A stretch of 64,000 bases of DNA from Geodermatophilus poikilotrophus. GTDB lineage: Bacteria; Actinomycetota; Actinomycetes; Mycobacteriales; Geodermatophilaceae. Location of the stretch: contig NZ_FOIE01000009.1 in NCBI RefSeq assembly GCF_900111455.1, positions 124,001-188,000 on the forward strand, written 5' to 3'. Shown here one piece after another: positions 53,456 through 60,639 of this stretch; position 1 is the first letter of the stretch; each line of letters begins with the position of its first letter. Both the position numbers and the translations under genes were made by a program. The notes under the pieces were generated by a model. It saw only the letters and a list, made by a program, of their open reading frames with translations, searched no databases and was not told the DNA's origin.

Positions 53456-55273
53456 TCACCGGCTGAGCACCGCCCGCGCCGCGCGCCGACCCTCGAGCAC
53501 CGCCTCGAGCACGGTGCGCGGCGCGACGGCGTCCCCCGCGACCACCGGTCCCGGCGGGACGTCGCCCGGCAGCAGCGGGCCGGCGTCCACCAGGACGGCG
53601 CACGGCACCCGCCGCTCCTCCCCCGTCCAGCGGTCTGCCAGGACGACGACCCCGTCGCCGGCCGAGCGCACCACCGACGACGTCTCGCGGTGCACCCCCG
53701 CCCGCGCCAGCCGCGCGTTGGCCGGCCCCAGGTCCCCGCCGAGCCGCTCGCCGACCACCGCGTCCGGGGTCACCAGGGTGACCTCCCGGCCCGCCGCGGC
53801 GAGCAGCTCGGCCACCCCCACCCCGACCGGCCCGCCGACCGGGTCGTGCACCACGACCGGGCCGGGCGGCAGCGCCGCGCCGGCCAGGACGTCGGCGGCG
53901 GTCAGGCCCTCGCGCTGCCGGGCGCCGGTCGCGACGACGTCCCCGCCCTCCGCGGCCACCCCCAGGTCCACCTGCACGCCCAGCCGCGCCACCTCACCGG
54001 CCAGCCACGCCGCGAGGTCGGCGAAGCGGCTCCGCCCGGGCAGCGCCGCGACCCTGTGCAGCGCGCCGCCGAGCCGGTCCGAGCGCTCCACCAGCCGGAC
54101 GGCGGCCCCCGACGACGCCAGCACCCGCGCGGCCTCCAGCCCGGCCGGCCCGCCGCCGACGACGGTCACCCGCCGCCCGGCGCCGTCGGGGAGGGCGCCC
54201 TCGTCGGACGGGTCGGCGACGCAGCTGACCAGCGGGTTGCGGACCTCGCGCACCTGGCAGGCCTGGTTGCACAGGGTGCAGGGCCGCACCGGGACGCCGG
54301 CCCGCGTCTTCCGCACCATGTCGGCGTCCGCGATCTGCGCCCGGGTCATCTCCACCGCGTCGGCGACGCCGTCGTCCAGCGCCCGTTGCGCGGCGGCGAC
54401 GTCGACGACCGAGCCCTGCAGCACGACCGGCGTCCCGCCCGCGGCCGCCCGCACCCGGCGGGTGAGATCGGTGTTGAAGCCGGAGGCGGTGTGCCCGTCG
54501 GGCCGGTACGCCGAGGGCGCCAGACCGCTGCCGCGGACGACGACGAGCAGGTCGACCAGCGGAGCCAGCTCGCGCGTGTGCTCCACGGCGAGATCGGGAG
54601 TGGTCCCGGCCCAGGGCGCCTCCTCGTCGCAGCTCAGCCGCAGCGACAGCACCCGCTCGGGCCCGAGCTCCGTGCGGACGGCGGCCAGCACCTCGCGCAG
54701 CAGCCGCAGCCGGTCGGCGCCGTACGCGTCGGTGCGGGTGTTGGTCAGGCCGGAGGCGAACTGGCGCAGCAGCGAGCGCGCACCGGCGTCGACCTCCACG
54801 CCGTCCACGCCGGCGGTGACCGCGATCCGGGTACCGGCCCCGAAGCCCGCGACCAGCGCGTCGATCTCCGGCTGCTCCATCGCGACCGGCACCTCGCGGG
54901 TGACCACGTCGGGCACGGCCGACGGCGCCCACAGCGCGGTCCGCGCGTGCCCCGACGTGCCCTGCGCCCCGGTGTGCCCGAGCGAGGCGAGCACCAGCGC
55001 GTCGTGCGGCCGGCAGGCGGCGACGACGTCCGCCCAGCCGGGGCCGCAGTCAGCGGCGAGCGGCGCCCGCTCGTAGGGGTGGTCGCCCCCGTGCACCGAC
55101 GCGGTCTCGGGGACGACGACACCGCAGCCGCCGGCGGCCCGGCGGGCGTAGTAGGCGACGTGCCGCTCGGAGAGCGCCCGCCCGCGGGCCAGGTTGGTCT
55201 CGTGCGGGCCGAACAGCACCCGCGAGGGCGCCGTCCGGCCCGCCAGCACCAGCGGGTCGAGCAGCGAGGTCAG
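53456..55273 (-). CDS. Mycofactocin-associated FadH/OYE family oxidoreductase (type 1), probable CTG start
   Basis: 605 residues. The OYE barrel starts LLDPLVLAGRTAPSRVLFGPHETNL; Fe-S cysteines follow in CTLCNQACQVREV...C, then the FAD/NAD(P) domain VTVVGGGPAGLEAA. It is a paralogue of the type 2 enzyme 3 kb away. The conserved N-terminus begins exactly where CTG 55273 overlaps the mftC stop (CTGA). No ATG/GTG/TTG stands there; the nearest alternative is GTG 55309, a 40-base overlap. It belongs to the mftABC transcript. Confidence 0.82.
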   Translation of the reverse strand: MTSLLDPLVLAGRTAPSRVLFGPHETNLARGRALSERHVAYYARRAAGGCGVVVPETASVHGGDHPYERAPLAADCGPGWADVVAACRPHDALVLASLGHTGAQGTSGHARTALWAPSAVPDVVTREVPVAMEQPEIDALVAGFGAGTRIAVTAGVDGVEVDAGARSLLRQFASGLTNTRTDAYGADRLRLLREVLAAVRTELGPERVLSLRLSCDEEAPWAGTTPDLAVEHTRELAPLVDLLVVVRGSGLAPSAYRPDGHTASGFNTDLTRRVRAAAGGTPVVLQGSVVDVAAAQRALDDGVADAVEMTRAQIADADMVRKTRAGVPVRPCTLCNQACQVREVRNPLVSCVADPSDEGALPDGAGRRVTVVGGGPAGLEAARVLASSGAAVRLVERSDRLGGALHRVAALPGRSRFADLAAWLAGEVARLGVQVDLGVAAEGGDVVATGARQREGLTAADVLAGAALPPGPVVVHDPVGGPVGVGVAELLAAAGREVTLVTPDAVVGERLGGDLGPANARLARAGVHRETSSVVRSAGDGVVVLADRWTGEERRVPCAVLVDAGPLLPGDVPPGPVVAGDAVAPRTVLEAVLEGRRAARAVLSR

Positions 55274-56517
55274 CGCAGCTCGAGCCCCGCCAGCGGGGAC
55301 TCGTCGCACGGCCGGGCCGGCGGTGTGGGTGTGGACCGAGCCGGTATCGAGGGCATGCCGAGCAGCGTCGGCTGGCCGCGGACCGGGCCGGTGTGCGAGT
55401 GGTCGACGGAGCTGCGCGGCGTGGCCAGCTCCAGGTCGCGGGCGGCCAGCGCGGTCTCCCCGTAGCCCTGCACGCACTCGGGGTCGGGCCCGTCCAGCGG
55501 CAGCCCGGTGAAGAACTTGGCCGCCATGCAGCCGCCCCGGCAGGCGTCGAAGTGCGCGCACTTCGTGCAGGCGCCGCCGGTCTGCGGGCTGCGCAGGTCG
55601 GCGAACAGCTCGCTGTGCTGCCAGACCCGCTGGAAGCCGCCCTCGTCGCGCACGTTGCCGGCGAGGAACTGCTCGTGGATGGCGAACGGGCAGGCGTAGA
55701 CGTCGCCGACCGGGTCGATCAGGCACACGACCCGCCCGGCGCCGCACAGGTTCAGCCCGGGCAGCGCCTCGCCGAACGCCGACAGGTGGAAGAACGAGTC
55801 CCCGGTCAGCACCTGCTCGCCGTTGGCCAGCAGCCACGAGTACAGCTCGCGCTGCTGGGCCTGGGTGGGGTGCAGGGTGTCCCAGACGTCGGCGCCGCGG
55901 CCGGACGGGCGCAGCCGGGTGATCCGCAGCTGGGCGCCGTAGCGGTCGGTGAGCGCCTTGAACTCGTCCAGCTGCCCCGCGTTCTCCCGCGTGACGACGA
56001 CGGAGACCTTGAAGTCGCGCATCCCGGCCTCGGCCAGGTTCTCCAGCGCCCGGACGGCGGTGGCGTACGAGCCGGTGCCGCGGACCCGGTCGTTGACCTC
56101 GGCGGTGGCCCCGTCGAGGGAGATCTGCACGTCGACGTAGTCGGTGCGCGCCAGCTGCTCGGCGCGGGCCCTGTCCAGCTTGACGCCGTTGGTGGAGAAC
56201 TTCACCCCGACGTCGTGGCCGATGGCGTAGTCCAGCAGGTGCCAGAAGTCCGGCCGGACGGTGGGCTCGCCGCCGCCGACGTTGACGTAGAAGACCTGCA
56301 TCCGCTGCAGCTCGTCGATGACCGCCTCGGCCTCGGCGGTGGACAGCTCGCGCGGGTCCCGCCGTCCCGAGCTGGACAGGCAGTGCGCGCACGCCAGGTT
56401 GCAGGCGTAGGTCAGCTCCCAGGTCAGGCAGATCGGCGCGTCCAGCCCGTACTCGAACTGGTCGATCAGCCGCCCCCCGGTGGGGCGCTCGGGACGGGCG
56501 GGCAGGACGGCGGTCAT
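55270..56517 (-). CDS. mftC: Mycofactocin radical SAM maturase MftC
   Basis: 415 residues. The radical SAM 4Fe-4S motif CNLACAHC (Cys39, 43, 46) is followed by GGGEPTVRPDF and ISLDGAT. A SPASM domain holds the auxiliary cluster cysteines (CGAGRVVC, CPF, CTKCAHFDACRGGC, DPEC). It decarboxylates and crosslinks the C-terminal Val-Tyr of MftA. ATG 56517 overlaps the mftB stop (ATGA). Its C-terminus (after DHSHTGPV) is slightly longer and Pro-rich compared with typical members. Confidence 0.95.
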   Translation of the reverse strand: MTAVLPARPERPTGGRLIDQFEYGLDAPICLTWELTYACNLACAHCLSSSGRRDPRELSTAEAEAVIDELQRMQVFYVNVGGGEPTVRPDFWHLLDYAIGHDVGVKFSTNGVKLDRARAEQLARTDYVDVQISLDGATAEVNDRVRGTGSYATAVRALENLAEAGMRDFKVSVVVTRENAGQLDEFKALTDRYGAQLRITRLRPSGRGADVWDTLHPTQAQQRELYSWLLANGEQVLTGDSFFHLSAFGEALPGLNLCGAGRVVCLIDPVGDVYACPFAIHEQFLAGNVRDEGGFQRVWQHSELFADLRSPQTGGACTKCAHFDACRGGCMAAKFFTGLPLDGPDPECVQGYGETALAARDLELATPRSSVDHSHTGPVRGQPTLLGMPSIPARSTPTPPARPCDESPLAGLELR

Positions 56518-56975
56518 GCGGGCAGCTCCCCGGAGGTGTCGGCCGTTGCGGCCTCGCTGCAGGGACCCGCCGCGAGCGTGCGAGTGGCGGGGGGCAGCGA
56601 GGTCCTTCTCTCGATCATCTGCGAGCGCGCGAGGTCGGCAAGCGCCCGGCGGTAGGCCGGGAGCTGCGCGTCGGGGACGCCGCACGCGGCGAGGGTGGCG
56701 TCGGCGCTGGGGTGCTCGGCCAGCGTCTCGACGACGGCGACCAGCGTCCTCGACTTCAGGAAGGAGAGCTTCCGGTTGCCGAAGTGGTAGACCAGCGCGC
56801 CGAAGGGCTCCGGGCGCAGGGCCACGGAACGGGCCCGCCGCCAGGGCAGCGACGGGTCGAAGTCAGCGGAGGCGGCGGGCGCGGGAGCGCCGGAGCCCGC
56901 GAGCAGTGCGGCGCCGGCCTCGCGCGGGGGCTGGGCCGGCGCCGCGACGGGGGCGTCGATCAGTACACCCCGCAC
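56514..56975 (-). CDS. mftB: Mycofactocin chaperone MftB with repeat-derived C-terminal extension
   Basis: 153 residues. The RRE core is clear: ALRPEPFGALVYHFGNRKLSFL (in part) and TLVAVVETLAEHPS, ending LARSQMI. It binds the MftA leader and hands it to MftC. Usual length is about 100; here about 35 N-terminal Ala/Pro residues precede the core, and about 30 C-terminal residues come from repeat copy 10. GTG 56975 overlaps mftA by 16 bases; a CTG at 56963 exactly overlapping the mftA stop is an alternative start. Confidence 0.88.
   Translation of the reverse strand: MRGVLIDAPVAAPAQPPREAGAALLAGSGAPAPAASADFDPSLPWRRARSVALRPEPFGALVYHFGNRKLSFLKSRTLVAVVETLAEHPSADATLAACGVPDAQLPAYRRALADLARSQMIERRTSLPPATRTLAAGPCSEAATADTSGELPA
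56550..56605. repeat. Dispersed palindromic repeat, copy 10, inside the 3' end of mftB
   Basis: From GGCCTCGCTGCAGGG to GCAGCGAGGTCC. The outer stem CTCGCTGC/GCAGCGAG is perfect and unlike that of any other copy. The inner stem is CCCGCC/GGCGGG around GCGAGCGTGCGAG. It is read as the last codons of mftB and ends 32 bases before the mftC ATG. Confidence 0.85.
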
Positions 56976-57073
56976 ATGCCGTCGATCGAGACCTCCTCGA
57001 CGAGGGACTCCTCGACCAGGACCTCCTCGACCGCGGGGGCCTCGACGGCCTGGGTGTCGTCGCTCTCGGGCAT
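56960..57073 (-). CDS. mftA: Mycofactocin precursor peptide MftA
   Basis: A 37-residue acidic peptide. The C-terminus IDGMCGVY is the invariant MftA end, whose last Val-Tyr becomes the redox cofactor core. The leader is rich in Glu and Val with repeated VEE units, typical for MftB binding. ATG 57073 follows a strong AGGAGG four bases upstream. The stop (TGA 56960-56962) overlaps mftB. This short gene is certain from its C-terminal motif and its neighbours. Confidence 0.97.
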   Translation of the reverse strand: MPESDDTQAVEAPAVEEVLVEESLVEEVSIDGMCGVY

Positions 57074-57111
57074 GGCGCCTCCTGTGATCTGCGTTACGCG
57101 GTGGCGGGGAC

Positions 57112-57139
57112 GTTAGAGACACCCAGTGCCACCCGGCAA
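57112..57139 (-). promoter_or_regulatory. Promoter candidate for the mftA transcript in the mftA-mftR intergenic region
   Basis: Read on the minus strand, TTGCCG (57134-57139) and TCTAAC (57112-57117) are spaced 16 bp and lie about 40 bases upstream of mftA. The 123-base divergent gap also contains spaced GACAC/GTGTC half-sites (57117-57121 and about 57151-57155) that could be the MftR operator. By-eye prediction only. Confidence 0.4.
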
Positions 57140-57196
57140 CACCGACCCCGTGTCGCAGCGCGCCGCCCCGGCAGGCCGGTGGCGCAAGATGGGGTC

Positions 57197-57799
57197 GTGA
57201 CGGAGGCACCCGTGGACGTGCGTGCCGACACCCGCGCCCGGGTCGAGCAGGCAGCGCTGGACCTGTTCACGCTGAACGGCTTCGAGCAGGTCACCGCCGA
57301 CGACATCGCCGAGGCCGCCGGGATCAGCCGCCGCACGTTCTTCCGCTGCTTCGCCACCAAGGCCGACGCGGTGTGGGGCGAGTTCAGCGCGCACGTGGAC
57401 CGCCTGGAGCGGCTGCTGGCGGCCACCCGCGACGACCAGCCCGTGCTGGCCTCGATCTGCGCGGCCTACGTCGAGGTCAACGACTACGCCGCCGCGGACC
57501 TGCCGATCCTGCGGCAGCGGATGGCGCTCATCCTCGGCGAGCCGGCGCTGCAGGCCCACTCGCAGGTGCGCTACGCCGACGTCGACCGGGTGGTCGCCGG
57601 GCACGTCGCCCGCCGCACCGGCCAGTCCCCCGTGGCGCTGCTCCCCCGGCTGGTCGCCACCAGCACGCGGGCGGCGGCGACGACGGCGTTCGAGGTGTGG
57701 CTGGCCGACGGGACGACGACGCTCGCCGCGGACCTGCACGCGGCCTTCGACCAGCTCGCCCTCGGCTTCCCGGGACTGCGCACGCTGTCGTCCCGATGA
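57197..57799 (+). CDS. mftR: Mycofactocin system TetR-family regulator MftR
   Basis: 200 residues. The TetR DNA-binding domain is at about 12-58 (ALDLFTLNGFEQVTADDIAEAAGISRRTFFRCFATKAD, in parts), followed by the mycofactocin-type ligand domain (LPILRQRMALILGEPALQAHS). MftR represses the mft genes until an acyl-CoA ligand is bound. It is divergent from mftA. GTG 57197 gives the usual N-terminus. Two strong hairpins follow its stop. Confidence 0.9.
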   Translation: MTEAPVDVRADTRARVEQAALDLFTLNGFEQVTADDIAEAAGISRRTFFRCFATKADAVWGEFSAHVDRLERLLAATRDDQPVLASICAAYVEVNDYAAADLPILRQRMALILGEPALQAHSQVRYADVDRVVAGHVARRTGQSPVALLPRLVATSTRAAATTAFEVWLADGTTTLAADLHAAFDQLALGFPGLRTLSSR

Positions 57800-57822
57800 C
57801 CAGCTGAGCCGGTCGTCGCAGC

Positions 57823-57880
57823 TCCGGGCTCACGACCGGTGGTGAGCCCGGAACCCAAGCGGTGGGCCCGGACCCACCGC
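57823..57880. terminator. Tandem hairpin terminators after mftR
   Basis: Hairpin 1 pairs TCCGGGCTCAC (57823-57833) with GTGAGCCCGGA (57842-57852) around an 8-nt loop. Hairpin 2 pairs GCGGTGGG (57859-57866) with CCCACCGC (57873-57880) around a 6-nt loop. Both stems are perfect. They insulate the alcohol dehydrogenase gene from mftR read-through. Further on, AGGTGCACCT (57920-57929, a perfect palindrome) and ACCTGCACCT (57944-57953) are operator candidates for the dehydrogenase. Confidence 0.65.
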
Positions 57881-58058
57881 CTCGACGCGCGCAGGGGTCC
57901 TCGAACTGACCGGTCGGGCAGGTGCACCTCACCGGGCGGGCCGACCTGCACCTCCGGACGGCCGGTTCCTCCTCCGCACCCCTGCCGCGAGGGGGAACGC
58001 CGCTCCTAGCGTCCGCGCCGACGACTCCCCCGCCGGCAGCAGGAAGGACCCCACCGCC

Positions 58059-59351
58059 ATGAAGGTCGAAGAACTCCTCAAGCCCTTCCCGATCAAGGAG
58101 TTCCACCCGTTCCCGCGGGCCCTGATGGGCCCCGGCGCGCACGAGATCATCGGCCCCGAGGCGCTCAAGCTCGGCTTCGAGCGGACGCTGGTCATGACCT
58201 CGGGTCTGCGCGGCACCGACGTCGTCCACAAGATCGTCGAGTCGATGAGGTACCGCGGCCTCGAGGTCGTCGTGTACGACAAGGTGGAGTCGAACCCCAA
58301 GGACTACAACGTCATGGACGCCGTGGCGCTGTACCAGGAGAACGAGTGCGACAGCTTCGTGTCCATCGGCGGTGGCTCCAGTCACGACGCCTGCAAGGGC
58401 GCGCGCATCTCGGTGGCCCACGACGGCCGCAGCGTCAACGAGTTCGAGGGCTTCAACCAGTCGGAGAACCCGAAGAACCCGCCGCACATCGCCGTCTCCA
58501 CCACGGCCGGCACCGGCTCGGAGACCAGCTGGGCCTACGTCATCACCGACACCACGACCGACCCGGACAACCCGCACAAGTACGTGGCGTTCGACGACAC
58601 CTCGGTGACGACGCTGGCGATCGACGACCCGGTCCTCTACTACGACTGCCCGGTCGACTACACCGCCCAGTGCGGCTTCGACGTCCTCGCGCACGCCAGC
58701 GAGCCCTACGTGTCCCGGCTGAACTTCCAGCCCTCCCTGGGCAACGCGCTGTACGCCATCAAGCTGACCGCGGAGCACCTGCGCCAGGCGGTGTGGAACG
58801 GCCAGGACCTCGGCGGCCGCGAGGGGATGATGTACGCGCAGTACATCGCCGCCCAGGCGTTCAACTCCGGCGGCCTCGGCATCATCCACTCGATCAGCCA
58901 CGCGGTGAGCGCCTTCTACGACACCCACCACGGCCTGAACAACGCCATCGCGCTGCCCCGCGTGTGGGCGTTCAACATGCCCACGCAGTACCAGCGCTTC
59001 GCCGACATCGCCGAGGCCATGGGCGTCGACACCCACGGGATGACCGCGCCCCAGGCCGCCGACGCGGCGCTGGCCGCCGCGATCCGGCTGCTGCGCGACG
59101 TCGGCATCCCGGAGAAGTTCACCGACGTCACCCAGGACAGCTACTCGAAGAACCGGCTGGGCCAGGGCCCGACGAGGTTCTACGAGAACGCCGCGGTGAT
59201 CAAGGGCGACGACACCGACGTCGACCGCATCACCAACCACGTCCTCGGCGACGCCTGCACCCCGGGCAACGCCAAGGAGTGCACCTTCGAGACCGTCCGC
59301 CCCGTGGTCGAGCACTGCATGAACGGCGACCTGGACGACCTCCTCAGCTGA
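58059..59351 (+). CDS. NDMA-dependent, mycofactocin-linked iron-containing-type alcohol/methanol dehydrogenase
   Basis: 430 residues. The N-terminus (KPFPIKEFHPFPRALMGPGA), the NAD motif SIGGGSSHDACKGAR and the metal-ligand segments CGFDVLAHASE and HSISHAVSAFYDTHHG are those of the Mno/Mdo group of group III alcohol dehydrogenases. These hold NAD(H) tightly and regenerate it with NDMA in vitro or mycofactocin in vivo. It oxidises methanol or short alcohols. ATG 58059 follows GGAAGGA. Its place next to mftR supports the cofactor link. Confidence 0.92.
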   Translation: MKVEELLKPFPIKEFHPFPRALMGPGAHEIIGPEALKLGFERTLVMTSGLRGTDVVHKIVESMRYRGLEVVVYDKVESNPKDYNVMDAVALYQENECDSFVSIGGGSSHDACKGARISVAHDGRSVNEFEGFNQSENPKNPPHIAVSTTAGTGSETSWAYVITDTTTDPDNPHKYVAFDDTSVTTLAIDDPVLYYDCPVDYTAQCGFDVLAHASEPYVSRLNFQPSLGNALYAIKLTAEHLRQAVWNGQDLGGREGMMYAQYIAAQAFNSGGLGIIHSISHAVSAFYDTHHGLNNAIALPRVWAFNMPTQYQRFADIAEAMGVDTHGMTAPQAADAALAAAIRLLRDVGIPEKFTDVTQDSYSKNRLGQGPTRFYENAAVIKGDDTDVDRITNHVLGDACTPGNAKECTFETVRPVVEHCMNGDLDDLLS

Positions 59352-59424
59352 TCCGACCTCCAGTGGGGCCGGGGGGAGCCCGCCGCTCCGCCCCGCCCCG
59401 CCCTCCCGACGAGGAGCTCGTAGC

Positions 59425-60638
59425 GTGACCGTCCAGCCCGTGCCCGCCGACGAGGTCCCCGCCGCGGACTTCGAGCCCCCCAGGACGTCGCCCGTGCGTT
59501 CGCCGAGCACGGCTACATCGCCGACCGGCGCCTGGCGACGACGACCTTCGTGATGTCCCGCCTGACCAAGCCGCTGCTGCTGGAGGGCCCGGCCGGCGTC
59601 GGCAAGACCGAGCTGGCCAAGACGCTGGCCGCCGCGACCGGGCGCAGGCTGCTGCGGCTGCAGTGCTACGAGGGCCAGGACGAGACCAAGGCCCTCTACG
59701 AGTGGGACTACGGCAAGCAGCTGCTCTACACCCAGATCCTGCGGGACAAGGCCGCCGAGCTGCTGGCGGACACCGCCACGCTGGAGGACGCCGTCGACCG
59801 GATCGCCGGCGCCGACAGCGCGTTCTTCAACGAGCGCTTCCTGGCCCCGCGCCCGCTGCTGGAGGCGGTGCGGTCCGAGGAGCCGGTCGTGCTGCTGGTC
59901 GACGAGGTCGACCGCGCCGACGAGGCGCTGGAGGCGGTGCTGCTGGAGATGCTGGCGGAGTACCAGGTGTCGGTGCCCGAGATCGGCACGTTCGTGGCCA
60001 AGGCGCCGCCCTACGTCGTCCTGACCTCGAACAACACGCGCGACCTCTCGGCGGCGCTCAAGCGCCGCTGCCTGCACCTGTTCCTCAAGTACCCCGACGC
60101 CGACCGCGAGCTGGAGATCCTGCGCTCCAAGGACACCGGCCTGGACGACGCCGCGGCACAGCGGCTGGTCCAGATCGTGCGCGGGCTGCGCGGCCTGGAC
60201 CTGCGCAAGGCCCCCAGCATCTCCGAGACGATCGACTGGGCGCGCACCCTCGCCGTCCTGGGCGTGAGCGAGCTGGACGCCGAGGTGCTGGACGACACCG
60301 TCTCCGTCGTCGCCAAGTACGAGCGCGACGTGCAGCGCTCGCGGGACGCGCTGCCCCGGCTGGTCGACCCCAACGCGACCGTGCCGGCGTCCCTCGACCA
60401 CGACCACGGACACACCCACTCGCACGGCTCGCACACCCACGGCGGCCACACGCACGACCACGAGGACGACGGCCGCCGCGTGCGGGCGGCGAAGGACGCC
60501 CCCGGCCGGCACGACGACTCCTTCGGCGCCCGCGGCGGCCCGGCGGAGGCGCCGGCCGCTCCACGGGAGGTCCGCAGCGGCCAGGGCGCCCGCTCCTTCG
60601 CGCCGAACCGCGGCAGCGCACGGCGCCGGCCGGTCTGA
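59425..60638 (+). pseudogene. MoxR-family AAA ATPase with a one-base frameshift and His-rich tail
   Basis: AAA ATPase (Walker A GPAGVGKTE, Walker B LLVDEVDRAD, arginine finger region KRRCLHLF). GTG 59425 with GAGGAG upstream starts a frame (VTVQPVPADEV...) that runs into the ATPase frame only if one base is added in the C6 run 59476-59481. With seven C the join reads EPPQDVARAFAEHGYIADRR, the expected N-terminus. As written, translation must begin at GTG 59550. The C-terminal 80 residues are His-rich (HGHTHSHGSHTHGGHTHDH), suggesting metal binding. Frameshift, sequencing error, or phase-variable tract cannot be told apart here. Confidence 0.75.
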
Positions 60639-60639
60639 C

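Noticed and set aside
53456-55273. Calling one of the OYE genes mftD
   Set aside because: Both have an OYE barrel, an Fe-S cysteine motif and a FAD/NAD(P) domain; MftD is a shorter lactate-dehydrogenase-like FMN protein and its motifs are not present.
37838-56605. Reading the dispersed palindromes as CRISPR repeats or insertion-sequence ends
   Set aside because: Copies are kilobases apart with no spacers, no cas genes, no transposase and no flanking target duplications that I can see.
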